From contig CAMGYJ010000007.1 of the NCBI GenBank assembly GCA_946122785.1, positions 6,774,909-6,838,908 of the forward strand: 64,000 nt of DNA, read 5' to 3'. This document shows, one piece after another, positions 45,023 to 57,830 of the stretch. Each line of letters opens with the position of its first letter. Position 1 is the first letter of the stretch. The notes beneath the pieces are model-generated. The model worked only from the letters and a program-made list of their open reading frames with translations, ran no database searches and was not told the DNA's origin. This stretch comes from Linum tenue. Its lineage: Eukaryota > Streptophyta > Magnoliopsida > Malpighiales > Linaceae. The translations under genes were made by a program, and so were the position numbers.

Positions 45023-46915
45023 GGAAAAAAAAGGAAGTTGAGACTTGGTGTTTTTCTTCTAGGAGGAGGGGTTGAAACCTAAGCAGTACGACCAGCTGAC
45101 CGAGTAACAGGTCGACTCTAATTTGACGTCGTTTTGTTGTTACAAGAAATCGAGAAAATCTGCTACATCGGCTTCTTTTTATCCAATTCACGTTTCGAAG
45201 AGGAAAAAGTATTTCTTCTTACCCTTCTCTTCTCCTTCCCACAAAGTGGTGGAGGGAGCCATTGAGGAGAGACCACATTTAGCAACAAGTTTGTTACCAA
45301 AACCCTTTGAATATATGCGTTTATGTATGATTTTGTTGAGATAGGACCTCATAATTTGGTCGATATTACCTCACTTAAGGACCCCAATAAACTCAAAATT
45401 GTAAGGACCTCAGTCAATTCAAACTCTGGCTACACTACTGCTCCCACATACCAAATTTGTTGACGGATGGGAAAGAGAGAAAAAGCATATCAAAGGCACT
45501 GAAAGGTAACTGGAGAGGGATAATAAGATAAAGGAGAGGAAGACGAGGGGGGTTGGAAGATTTGTGGAGTAATGAAGTTCTTCTTCCTCGAAATTCACAC
45601 CACGAAATTAGTTATTTCTCTTGAGGGGAAAAGAGACCGATGAAAGAAGGAGACTGGAGGAGGGTAGGAAGGAAGAGAAACCAAATCATATGAGGGAAAG
45701 AGAGAAGGTGACCAACAAAGGAGATGGAAGAAAGGGGGAAATAAAACATAACGTGAAGGTAAGAAGGAGACACAAACAGAGGTGTAAGAGAGAAAGAGCA
45801 TATCGGAGACTTGAAGGAGGAGGTAAGAAATTTTGAATTATGGATAGATTTTTAAAGGGCAGAGAAGTATATTTTGTTGTGCTTGTGTATAAAACGGGCC
45901 AGCCATATTTGACATGCGATTCAACTCGCCCGAAAACCCAGTTCCTTGATCGGGTTGATAGGCGTTGGGCTAATAATCTTGATGTTGGGAGGAGTTACAT
46001 GTTTAGGATGATAGGGTTTATAATTGATCGATTCATTATACTAAGTATGCATTGGGTTGCTTTATTATTCGTGTGGTTTTTTTCATATTAGATATTTCAT
46101 ATCGACGTGACTCATCATGTTTCATCCCGTGTTTCATCTTTTTAGTAATTATTATATGAGGCGTATTTGCAAAACTTATTATTTATTTGTGGTAGTTTTC
46201 ACTCGTCAAAACTGGCAAGGTTTAGTACTCATTGGTGAATGAGTTGAATGTTCCTTCATACAGGTTGACAATCTCAAGGTGAATTGTGAGAAAGATTCTT
46301 CGATCTTGAAATGTATATTATAAGAAGGGTCGAGTATGGTGTTGGTACGTAATGTAACATTTAATGGGGATAAGGTTCATATTCCATTCGAAGTAGGGTA
46401 TGTAACGTAACATTCATCGTTAGGCTGCGTGTTCCTCATTTTCCCTTTGCCATTTTAAGTTAATTTGGTATTTTTGACATTCCATCTTATGAAAATTGCA
46501 GGCATTCAGAACCCAGCCTGTTGTTTCCAAAAAAAATTTGGTTGCCAAATGTTCTATACAATTCAACGCACCAATCTAGAAAATCACTGAACCATCTTGT
46601 TATCTGTAACATGCAGGCGATTATATATAACATAAAAAACAAGTGTAGAAAATCACTGCTTGATGCAGTGTGGCTAATACGCGTTCAAAGCACGAATCTA
46701 CCGCCACCAAGTTGTAGTAGTGCTCATTGATCTCGTCTCTGAGAAACAATACAAGGAGAGAACAAATCGCAAAACCCAAAATGTTTATGTTTGACTCATC
46801 GAATTTACACGCTATAGCAAATATTGAACACCTGCTTTACAAAGAATACATCCCTACACCTAATTGCCAAATGCCTTCGACAACGGCTCTTCTGCGAATT
46901 ATATATATACCCTTT
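45023..46915. other. Intergenic DNA between U12 and SULTR4
   Basis: A purine-rich tract (about 45600-45830) produces misleading open frames. The last few hundred bases are the 3' region of SULTR4. No gene is supported. Confidence 0.5.
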
Positions 46916-49900
46916 TCAAGGAGTGAACTTATGCGACAACAATGGCTCCTCCAAGTTAGGGTCGCCACCATTCCTCAAACCAGTTGGTTTTCTCTGCCCA
47001 GATTCTAACTCGGCCACCGACAAATCCTCCCCTCTCTGCTTCAACAACCTCTCGAACAGACTGGGTTTCGTCGACTCGGCCGGCGACGAAGTTCGGTGCA
47101 GGCTCTGAACCTGCTGAAGACAGACCTGGACCGCGTCATGCACTCGTACGAAGCACCATTCCTTGCCAATGAGCTCGACGACGCCAGCTTTTGAGAGCGT
47201 CAGCAGAACTCCTCGGTTCGGATTCGAAATAGCTATCTGCAAGAAATTAGATATGCCAACAACGAATAGTAAAGATGTGAAATTGGGCCTCAAATGGGCC
47301 AGGGCCACTACTGAAATCCAATATTAGTGGGCCGAAGGAAAAGTTAGACTAGGAATTGGGTAGGGGCCGCGCGAACGCAGGCCCCCGCTGCCACAAATTA
47401 TGACGTAGGCTCTCCCACTATGGGGAGACCTTAGCCCAGCACCCCTCCAAAAGTGCAATGGAGGTCACTGGCCTAGACCACAGGCCTTATTGATCGCCCG
47501 TAGATCCCGTCCAGGTAAGTATGTCGTGCAGTTGCACCCACCTCGTTTTTTATACTCCTTTCCCCCCTTCTAAACTTCTTATGTTAATCGATGTGGTATA
47601 TTCTTCTTATATCCTACTCCTTCCCTAACTTATCTCCTGGCAGCCGGTCTTGTCATCTCACTGCAGTTCATTGCATAAAAATGGAAGGGGTGTCATACCT
47701 GGATATCTCGTGATTTGTACTCGTGGTGCAAGTCCTTCAGAGCTTGGACAGCGCTCGAGTCGATGTACGTAACAGCTGCAGAGTTTTGAGCATAAGATGT
47801 CAGACCACAATCTGGGGGATGATATGGTTTTGGTTGTGATGGTAAGCTGATTCGAACTTACGCGACATCTCTAGAATCACAAAGTAGATTCTTTCGACTT
47901 CTGGTCCACGTCGGAGCGACTTGTCGACGTTAACTTCATAGTCTCGCAATCTGGAATGGTAAAAAGGAATTGGGATAAGGGGTACTACAAGTACGGAGAG
48001 ATGATCAAAAGGGAGTGCGGAGTTTTTACTTGTTGCCAACCTGTCTTTTATGTAGCTTGTATTTGCAAAATATATTGGGGCATCAATGCGAACGACCACG
48101 ATTCCGTGGTATGTGTATGCCTCAGGGTATTGTTGAACGTTTCTATACACAGTGGTGCCAGGAAGCCGCCCCAGGACAGCTGCAGTGCAAACAAATGTTG
48201 AGTTGAATGTATGATTCGTTTGTGCTATGCTATGTGATTGAATCAATTTTCCTATTAGTCGCTTACCGATATGTGGATTTGCAGACTCATGGATGACAAA
48301 AGCAAGTGAGACACCAACCTACAGTTTCAAAGTCGAGAAAAAGGTTAAATAGACAACTTCTTCCACCATTCAAGAACAGTCCATGCTCTCAGTTTTTGGT
48401 GTTGTTTTGCTATTTGTCAATAAATCTTCTTACCCCAATGAGAACACCAATCTCGATACCCAGGAACAAAGTGGTGGTGCAAGTAATGATCCAAAGAAGA
48501 AAATCCTTCTTATCGATACGCCATAGGAAGATGGCCTCCTCATACTCGATCTGAAATTCCCAAAATTTGCAGCCAATTTAAGTCAGCGGTATTGTCAGAA
48601 TGGTAAGTCTCAACTCTGTGTAGATGCATTAATGCATAGAAACTCTCTGCCTATCCTAAGTTCAAAGTGGAGTATGAATTAAAGTGTCCATGATGCAAAT
48701 GGTGCAAAGCATAAATATGAGCGACTGCATTTTTCTATTTATCAGTTCACTCACCAGGCCAATCACAGCAGAAACGACTATTGCAGCCAGGGCACACTGT
48801 GAAGAAAACCATAAAAAGAAACCCAAGGTGAGAAACCAACTTCCTCATAATTGAATATAAGGCTTACAAGGCCACAACAGATTTGTTTAAATTCTTCTAG
48901 TGTACTATCAATGGAGACTAAAGGTAAACAGCAGTGGCAGTGGCAGTGGCGGGAACATGGAAACTAACCTGTGGTATGAACTCAAATAATGGAGTCAGGA
49001 ATAAAAGAGCACAGCCCATAACTATCCCAGTAATGATTCCGGATAAGCCAGTTTTTGCACCACTCTCATTGCTAACAGCTGACCTAGAAAATGAACCTGC
49101 ATAGTACATGTGAAAGGACAATCCCTACTTAGCAGTCCGTTACCAAGTGATATTATGACGTGAACATGCTTTTGTAGGCAGAAAAAAGATGATCTCAATA
49201 TATCAGAAAAATATTGAAGGTCCCAGGTCATTGTATCTCTCACCTGTTGAGGGATAGGAGGAGAAGAAAGAGCCAAAGATATTGGCTAAACCAAGACCAA
49301 CCAACTGGGAAATGAGAATAGTAAATTAGCTTTTCCATGCAAGGTAGGCCAACCAAGCTAAAAGATGCATTCATCAATAGCATTAACACATCTCTAACCA
49401 TCCTTTCAAAATACATCTCTCATAGCTTGATGCTGTCTAACTAGAGGCAATGGAGCATTCATACAGTAACTGAGTCACTTTGGCACCAAAATTTCTTGCA
49501 CCAAATTTTTTTACAGTTTAAACTGCGTACCTCCTGACTTGAATCGAGCTCATATCCATTCTTTGCAGCCAAGGCTTTGGCAATCCCAACAGATTCCTAA
49601 TAAGTTCAAGGGTCAGATTGGAAAGTATAACTCATATTTAAGAAGCAAAATATATAGCATGGCCATTGTAATTGATTCTCTTACCAATATTGCTACCCCA
49701 GTAATGAGAAATGCTGTGGGTATTAGAGACTTCGCATATCCAAAATTCTTTGGAACTGAGAAACTTGGGAGACCTTGAGGTATCTCTCCTATCTATAACA
49801 AGACCAATTTCCTCGATCAGCCAGAGTCATAGTTCATATAAATTCAGAAAGATCATAGGTGGAAACATCCATGAAGGAGTTTCATTACTGTAGACAAATA

Positions 49901-52281
49901 TCCAGAAGGGAACGTAAATTAGGAATTAGTTCGCTGCTATAGAGATAAGCGAGAATTAAGTTGTCTAATACGAATTGTACGTCTTTACTAAACACTCCCT
50001 AGTCTTAGAATAGACTAGTAGCTAACTAATCAGCTAACAGATGCATGGGTGACTCCATTTTGCATTACTTTCATGGCAGGTAAGTCCTGGACTGTTGATG
50101 TCTTAGGTTGCATATTTGAGGAGAATAAATATAGGCATGTTTTAAGCAGGTTTTCATTTACTGCCTCCCCTGAACCAAGTAACTATTCAGATTGAAGATA
50201 GGATCAAGCATACAAAACCCCGATTCGAGTATATTTCATTTACTCCGGCCACATGTTAAACATACAGTTCTTTGCAAGTTTTGCTTCAGGAACACGTTAC
50301 ACTCACCAATGAAATAGATGAAGGATGAAATATTGTTGCTAAAGTGGTCCCCAAAACAACACCGGTCAGGGGTCCTGCAGCTCGAAGAAATCTGAATTGC
50401 TTCCTCGATTTTCCCTTCAACAAGAATGCAGCAATAATCAATAGAACGGCATGGTACTACATTAACAAAGGTTATCGAAAGGCTAAGTGATTTCCATACC
50501 AAATGCTTCATAATAAGGAGTACAGCAAGTATGCCAGATCCCATCACGAAAGGAGGCCACGAGAACTACAAAAGCAAAGCCTGCTGTTAAAGAAACGAAG
50601 TAATGAGTGGTAATACAGGGCCTCGCCTTAAAAAAGTAATGTGTAGATCACAAGCAGCAGAAATTATCCCCCATCCCAAAAGAACAACAAAAAAGCATAC
50701 CAAAAATGCCACCCAGAAAGGCATTCTACTGCAAAGTTCAGGGCATTAGCTACATAATTGCTACACATGTTTGGAAGATGCAGAAAATCCTTCGTGGAAG
50801 CTGTTTCCAATTTCAGTTTCACAGTTCAACCGGTGATTTCAGAAGCATTCAATCAATAACAACCGAAACTCTTCACTGATTCAAAGAGCACTTCCAGATT
50901 TAGTAGTTGGAAGCTCTCTAATCGGATAACAAAAGGTGATCGTCATAGCACAACAGGTTCTAGCCATTATCCTTTATGTATAATAACATCACACGAAGCC
51001 TGCACAAGCCGTCCTACCTGGTCTGCACCAGCTATTATGCTCTGAATCAGTGGCACAATCTTGCTACTCTGAGTGATGTTGTATCCCAAGAAATACTTTG
51101 CTTGTGATAGTCCAATCACAACAGCTGAAGCAGTTGTGAAGCCAGAAATAACAGAGTGGCTGATGAATCGTAAAAGCCATCCAAGCCTACAAAATGAAGA
51201 GAGCGACGATAAAACAAGTTACTATGAACCATGGGAGCAAATAGGACATGACTAAGAGTCTGAAAGACCATAACTTTAAAAAGAAGGAGCCCAGTGTACA
51301 AAATGGGAGCATCACCTACCTCAGAAGACCCATAATGCACTCCAGCATTCCAACCATAAGCGCCAATACTATGGCGAGTTCAGTGTACAGCTCGTCTGAA
51401 GAACCAGCAATTCCCCTGAGAACATTAGACACCAGGAGGGAAACCAAGGCCACTGGACCAATCGCCAGTTGCCGCGATGATCCGAATATTGCATACACAA
51501 AGATGGGGACGAAGCCAGTGTCTAGCTTGCATAAACAACCACCCCAGAGTTTGAGAAAGCTTAAAGAAGACTGATTTTAATTAGTTTTACTCCAGAGGTC
51601 TCAATGTATATACTTACACAGTCCATAGATTGGTTCAAGCCCTGCTAATTTTGCATAAGACATAGCCTGTTTAAGGTAACAGTAACAAAAATTTCAGGCA
51701 CCAAACAAAAAAAAAAAGAATCAAAGTGACCCAGGCACCAATTCCGCCATTAATGACCCAGGCAAATCAGCACAGTGAAAGAAAAAAGGATCCGCAAGGC
51801 TGGAACACGATTGGAGGAAATGGTAACGAACGCATTTATGTAAAGTGTGGAGGCGCAGATAACGCCAATCCCTAATTTCCGATTCAGAACGACCAATAAA
51901 TACGTTGAATACAACCATACAAGCCCGACGTTACGGCGGGGAAAGAATGACCTGAGGGACGAGCATGATGCCGATGGTGAGACCGGCGACGAGATCGACC
52001 TGGAAGTCGTCGCGCCACCTGTAGGTTCGAATCCAACGGTAACAAGGGAAGAGGCCTTCGACGAATTGCAGGAAGGTGAGGCGCTTCCATTTGGCGGCGA
52101 GACCGGAGAAGAAAGCAGCCGGAGAGGCTGGAGAATTCGAGGAGGAGGAAGACGAAGCGGCGCCGGCGGTGGGATGCTGGAGAGGAATGATCTTGACAGG
52201 CCGGGAGACTCCCCCGGCGGTGGTGGGCATGGCCGGGGAAGAGAGGTCCGGGTAGCTGGGCGAGGCGTAGGTTGAGTCCAT
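46916..52281 (-). CDS. SULTR4: SULTR4-type (vacuolar) sulfate transporter, 17 exons
   Basis: The coding sequence is complement(join(46916..47236,47699..47775,47862..47950,48041..48179,48267..48318,48434..48550,48755..48796,48969..49096,49244..49304,49531..49596,49685..49792,50307..50414,50500..50565,51018..51186,51320..51521,51618..51666,51952..52281)), 707 aa. Every junction is GT/AG and all phases agree. Residues 1-95 are hydrophilic with a Ser run. The Sulfate_transp membrane domain follows ([74 protein letters not shown]). A C-terminal STAS domain ([47 protein letters not shown]) ends before a variable tail. SULTR4 proteins export sulfate from the vacuole with protons. Intron 16 (47237-47698) contains a complete U1 snRNA gene on the same strand. 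Confidence 0.95.
47361..47522 (-). ncRNA. U1: U1 spliceosomal snRNA (copy 2), inside SULTR4 intron 16
   Basis: On the minus strand the RNA begins ATACTTACCTGGACGGGATC and matches copy 1 over 162 nt except for four substitutions. The Sm site AATTTGTGG and the terminal GC-rich hairpin are intact. The 3' box CAATTCCTAGTCTAA follows within a few bases and fits the plant consensus better than that of copy 1. It is encoded in the same direction as the host gene, between exons 16 and 17, so host pre-mRNA contains the whole RNA. Its own promoter shows it can be made independently. Confidence 0.95.
47546..47598 (-). promoter_or_regulatory. U1 copy 2 promoter: USE and TATA within a host intron
   Basis: On the minus strand there is a perfect USE, TACCACATCG (47589-47598), then 33 bases, then GTATAAAAAA (47546-47555), which is about 24-33 bases before the RNA start. 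Both elements lie in the SULTR4 intron. Confidence 0.9.
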
Positions 52282-53415
52282 GCGCACTAGCGGCGCAATG
52301 GAGCGCGGAAGAAGAAGAAGAAGAAGAAGACAAAGAAACTGCTCCTTCACAACAAAACAAAACCAGATTTGTGGCGCAAAGGAGAGTTGACAGAGAATCA
52401 GGGAGAAAGGGGGGGAAAGGACGAGGAGATCAAAAAAGCTTCTCAGGAGGCGGCTTTTCGGATTTGTTTGAAATTTTGCTTGTGGCTTTTGATTGATGTG
52501 CTCTCGAATAATAATGTTCCGGAAATTAGTTGTTCTTGTGCGCAAGAAATTAATTGGCGCGAATAGGAACATTATGATGATGATGATGATGATGATTTTA
52601 CGAAGACATGAGAGGAGGAACTCATTTGACTCTCTGCAACTGAATGTAGACGCTGTGCGGAGTAAGGTTCAATGGTGACCATAGCACAACAGACACGTGC
52701 ACGCAAATTCCGAATAACCTATTTGCTGCTGCTGCATTTGTGCTGTTGGCGTCAGGTTTCCTCCGTTTCGGAATAGCTTACCCGTAAATTGCAAAAATCA
52801 ATGGTTTTTTTTGTGAGTATGCGCTACGAGATAGTCTTCTTTCCATTTCGGCTCTGTTCCATCGAGAGTAAAGGTTAGAACGAATTCTAGAATTGTCAAT
52901 TCGACTGCCCATAGAGTAACACGTAAAATCATTTCTTTGACTTTGTTGTAGTTGGAATGTTTTCGATTTCTTTTTCCCCTGGCTAATGTTATAGTCAGAC
53001 TGGTTGGGCGCTTTTATGGTGAAATATTTCTTGCAACTATTGTTTCTTTCTTGACATTTCTCAGTAAAAAAAGAAAACAGGGCCACCCAACCAAAAATGA
53101 ATTCTACCTATAACAGAACTTGAGAGGACTGGATTGCATAGAGCAGACAAAAATCATACAATTAGGAAAGGATTCAACTTTAATTCTTATCTATGAAGCA
53201 ACACTAAGTAACCATCCTCCACCTTCTCCCACATGCCACATCCCATCTCCTCTGCCCTTACACTCTGCTCCACCTACCCTAATTCAACATTACAAAATGC
53301 TGTGTTTGATTAGGATTGCAGAAGGAACTGGAGGGAGCAGCAATGGAAGAGAGCAACAAGACCATGACACTGGAAAAAAAGATAAAGGACATTCTGTCAT
53401 CCTGGCTGCTGCTGC
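52282..53415. other. SULTR4 leader and MTP11 3' region
   Basis: An AAG repeat (52308-52330), which is CTT on the coding strand, lies 27 bases before the SULTR4 start. An ATG triplet microsatellite lies at 52574-52596. From about 53100 is the likely 3' untranslated region of MTP11. No gene. Confidence 0.6.
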
Positions 53416-56400
53416 TTATGATTGAGCATGCTCGGGTTTGTGCGAGTACTCATAGTCGAGATGAACAAAGGCTCTCTCAATCTCTGGCAGCAGCTCTAGC
53501 TTCTCCTGCAGCGACTCGCCAATGTCGTGGGCCTCCTGCAGTGGCATAGCAGCAGGCAACACGATGTCAACCTCCACAAAGTAGTGGGAACCGAACGTGT
53601 AAGCCCGGACCGTATCAATGTGCCTGATGGATTTGTGGTGGTTCCATGAGAGGTAGGTGAGTTTCTGGAGATAGTCTGGAGTAGCCGATTTGCCAACGAG
53701 GGAGTGCACGTTCTCCAGAACGGTCATTGACCATGTCCGGATTGTGTACAATGCCAGCTGCAGGGAGGAACCCAAATAGATTATATTACATGTTTAGCTT
53801 CAATAGTTACAGTTACGCCACTGAGCAGAACTGCTAAGATGAGTCTGAGAACTTGCAAAGCAAAGGAAAAGAGGGAGGGTACTTACAATTATGGCTCCAA
53901 CAGGGTCCATCCAGGCGTCAATGTAGTTGGCAAGAAGTGCAGCAAAAAGGCCAATGAAGTTTGTGACAACATCAAAGAAGTGATCTTGAGCATAGGCTTT
54001 GATAATCTCATTGGTAAACGTGCGGCAATAGACCATCAGAAGCAGTTTCACCAGGGTTACTGACAGCATTATCCCCACAACCCAACGCTCTTGATCTCTG
54101 GTAAGAACAAATTCTTTCTCCTGGATATGATAAGCATTAGGGGGAAAAGGTCAGGACGCCTTCTTTCAACATTTTCCTTCACGAGGACTTTGATTAACTT
54201 ACACTAGACATTAATGCACGTGCCGACTCCAAGATTATCTGCAGTCCCAGAGTCGCCATTACAGATGCAAAAACAAGAATTCCCTGCATAACATTCACAG
54301 TTTATTATTTCATTCATCCAAAAAATAAAACACACAGACAATTTATTTTAGAGCTTATTCTAAAGGCCATCGACCAATTCAGTAATAAATCAAACTTGCA
54401 ATCTCCATCATATCTATGTCATTGTCACGTGAAGTATCAACTTTCTTTCACATCAAAAGTACAAACACACGAGCCATGGTGTTCCTTGGATAAAGTTTCA
54501 TCCGGCTCGAGATGGGTTCTTATTGTTATCTTCATTGAATAGAACCCGCAGTGAGTGTGCAGAATACATCTGGAGTTCTCGTCAACCAAAGAGGATAAAG
54601 CGCCGGCTAGAGAAAGGTATCAAACAAGGACCAAATATTGCATCCCAGAGAGAGGAAAGCAGAAAACAAAACATATTCACTATGTGGCAGTTCACATATG
54701 GAGAGAAGCGAACTAAAAAGAGACAGATGATCTAAACATCCACATAGATGGAGAGCAACAACACTAACCATAAACAAATGATTTAAGAATTTAAACCGGT
54801 ACTATATAAAGATATTCAGTAAAGTACTGACCAATGGCTGCATGCGCTTCTTTCCAATAGGGTATTGATAAGGGTTTGGAGTTTGCATGGAGAAAGCAGT
54901 AAACCAGAGGATGAAGCCTGAAAGAAGATCGAGTAGAGAATCCAAAGTCGAAGCAATAATGGCCAATGAACCACTTCGGACTGATGCATAGACCTTTGCA
55001 GCAAAAAGAATCATATTAGCCACATTTGAGATTCTAATGGCAAAAGTCTCACTTTTCGCCAACCTTTCCTCCTCCTCCTGCAAGCCATACAAACAATTAA
55101 AATGAGATGGCACATGAGGAATCCTGCAGTAATTCTCATCCAAAGAAACCACCAGGAAAGCTCCCAACACAAACCTTTGACATTCCAGGAATAAAGCCAC
55201 GGTCTGCTAAGGCATCCATCTCAGTGAATCCCTCTAGCATTTCTACCTGCTGCTGGTAGTACACTGCAATATGATCTTCTGGACCTGAACCCATCAGAAA
55301 ACAATTATTACAGATCACTCAGAACATCTTACTTTAATTCTCATATGGCTTAGAATTCCAACTTAAGCTAGTTGATTTGTTCCAAAATCTACACTCAAAC
55401 TAAAAAAAGATATAGATATTTCAACAGCATAGAAGAAAAGAACAATTGATAACTCTCATTGTACCTTTGTCAAAAAAAAAAACAAAAAAAAAAACTCTCA
55501 TTGTACCTCTTCCTCTACCAAATCTAGGACATTCAAGCAGAGAAAGCAAGCTTGAAATTCAGTCATCTGCCTTGATTTGTAAACATCTGCTAAACTGCAT
55601 CGTTCAACTCATATGCTCGTATACTAGCCAATCGAAACATGGACTACTTGGTGAAACAAATGAAATTCCATTTCTGGGTTTCAGTTAGCCTGACAACCCC
55701 AAAACCAGATTAATAAAGTGACCAGAAGAGCACAGACAAGGACAAAAAAACAAACATGCCCACCATGCTGCCACCGCCATATCTCAACTCCCCAAGAGGA
55801 ACCTATTGAAGGCAAAAGCCATCGAGGGAATCAACTTAATCAGCATAAAGACTAGACTTACTAGAGCCAACAGATGATCCAAAGCCAACCAAACCACCAC
55901 ACATGATCAAGCGGCTAAAAGGGCACAAAGTATTTTACCAGCAGCAGCCGGAACAGCAACAAACCCAGAACCCATAAAGGAACTCATACAGCCAGCTTAT
56001 ACGAAGACAAAAAAATCACCAACCCAACTTGCTCTACCTCTCTCACACTTTGATTAAACATTAATTTCCCCCAGTAAGACCCAAGCAGAAGAGTTAAGAA
56101 ACAAAGGGCATGACGTTTTATAACCAATAAACTAACATTAAACAATCACCACAAGATATTTGAAAGAATGCCCAACCAGGGTTGATGGGCGAAAAAAGAC
56201 AGAGGATTCCATACAGCAGAAATAGGGAGCAACCAGAATCTTTTCCATTCCCAAACAGTACGTCGAAACTTTCTACACCATTCGTTCCCTTTCATAAGAG
56301 GATTGGAATCGATCCCAGATGTCTAGAGATTTTTTGTGTTACCTGAAACTCCTGGACAGCAATCGTGGATTCCACGAGGCTGCTTTTTCTCCTTGTGCTC

Positions 56401-56523
56401 TGGCGACCGCTGGTATCCGTCGAAGTTCAACCGCCACGAGCGGTCGATTCCGTTGCTGTCTACGCTTAGAAGGGAAAACTTCTCGTCGTGGCAGCTATCG
56501 CCGCCGCCACCGCTGTCCGCCAT
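53416..56523 (-). CDS. MTP11: Metal tolerance protein of the Mn-CDF group, MTP11-like
   Basis: The coding sequence is complement(join(53416..53757,53887..54120,54203..54283,54832..55077,55175..55284,56343..56523)), 397 aa, close to known MTP11. Phases and GT/AG borders all agree. The N-terminus is soluble ([20 protein letters not shown], then [16 protein letters not shown]). The cation-efflux domain has the two DxxxD metal motifs that define the manganese group: DSLLD in [20 protein letters not shown] and DHFFD in [14 protein letters not shown]. The C-terminal cytosolic domain includes [20 protein letters not shown] and the ending [16 protein letters not shown]11 proteins load manganese into Golgi or prevacuolar compartments and give Mn tolerance. 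The gene looks intact; intron 1 is about 1.06 kb. Confidence 0.95.
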
Positions 56524-57400
56524 TTTTTTTTCCGGCGTCTGTTATGCTGAAACCCGAGATGCAGGGAGGGAAGTGGAGCAACGACGCGAGTAGTGAGAAG
56601 AAGAATTAAGACAAGTATTGCAGGAGCCAGGAAGGGCGGAAAGGAAGAAGAGGGTACTCGGAGTGGAAATTTAAGAGCCAGGCGAGGGTAGTTTGGGGAA
56701 ATCAATAGGGAAACTTTACGAAAGGTGTCCACGTCCGACGTTCTCCGGTCAGTATGCAGACGGCGGAGGCCTTTTTGTGGACCGGAAAAATAGGGGAGAA
56801 ACTGAAAGTCCACGTGGCGGATAATAATTAGAGGGAGGTTGAAGAGCTTGGGATTTACGTGGAGTGGGTCGGTGGACTCGTGGAGCACTAGGTACACGTG
56901 TACGGCTGGAGACTCTAATATTTTGGAGTCGAAGTTTAGACCGTATGATAAAGGACCGCCGGTGTGATTCCCGTTGCTGGGGAATAAGGCTCCGGCGACG
57001 GCTCCGATCACAGGGAAGTTGGCTGCAAACGGCAAACCATGTCATGGTTCTTAAATAGATGGGGGGTTTCAAATGATTAACACGTTAACTAACTACCAAA
57101 CCAATTAAGGCATAATTTTATTAACTATGAAATATAATATTTTGATTAGACCAATCAAATTAATACAACAACCAAATATCGTGTTTATCAATAGTACTCA
57201 CCAATATTATTGCGCAAGATAAAAGTTTCATGTTAATGCGTGAATCTATAATATATAACGAATAACAATCAACTCGTAGTTAACCATTGACAGAAAGTGC
57301 AAGCAAGTAATATATATCTTACCGTCACTAGAAGTATTCACCTAACAACATATATATCATCGTTATGAGGGTGATAAATTGGGTGTATCTCCGTGAATCA
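56524..57400. other. MTP11 upstream region
   Basis: A GC-richer stretch (about 56700-57060) is open in several frames, but no frame looks like a protein I know and none has splice or start context. Read as MTP11 leader, promoter and spacer. Confidence 0.4.
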
Positions 57401-57404
57401 TGGA

Positions 57405-57830
57405 TGACAATTTTGACCTGACCCATTTTACCCGACCTATTTGGACTGTTTGGGGCGGGGCGGGGCGGGCATGGGTACTCTCGTCGACCCGACCTGCCCT
57501 AACCAGTTCTTGTCCAAATTACATGTAATCTTAGGCAAATTACTTAATATTTTTCTTTTATTACACCATATTTTAGCTTCAATAAAGTTGTAAGTTCGTG
57601 AAAGCCTCAATTTCTCAAGTAATTTAACTACATTTATCATAATATGGTTTATTTTCTTGGTCTTATAATGAAAATAACAAATATTTCTAATATTTTCTAT
57701 ATAAATTGCTTACTCATTGGATCGACTTGTTCCGACCCGTGACCCATGATAAATTACCCGACCTATCATGGGGTGAGTATGGGTATCGAGATACCCGCTC
57801 CGGAACTGCCCCATTGCCATTCCTAATTGT
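57405..57830. mobile_element. Possible decayed hAT-type MITE
   Basis: The right end read in reverse (AGGAATGGCAATGGGGCAG) resembles common plant hAT-MITE ends, and the left end (GGATGACAATTTTGACC) is a weaker match to it. The interior has ACCCGACCTATTTGG and GGGTGAGTATGGGTA-type repeats. A GTGAA lies outside each end. Confidence 0.35.

Noticed and set aside
45600..45836. Open frames in a purine-rich tract (MRGKETDERRRLEEG and similar)
   Set aside because: Low-complexity GA-rich DNA keeps frames open by composition. No conserved content.
52021..52036. GGTTCGAATCC, a Pol III B-box match
   Set aside because: It lies in SULTR4 exon 1 coding sequence with no A box or cloverleaf around it.
56466..57035. 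189-codon minus-strand frame upstream of MTP11
   Set aside because: It runs into the MTP11 first exon in another frame and shows no recognisable domain or start context; more likely promoter and leader.
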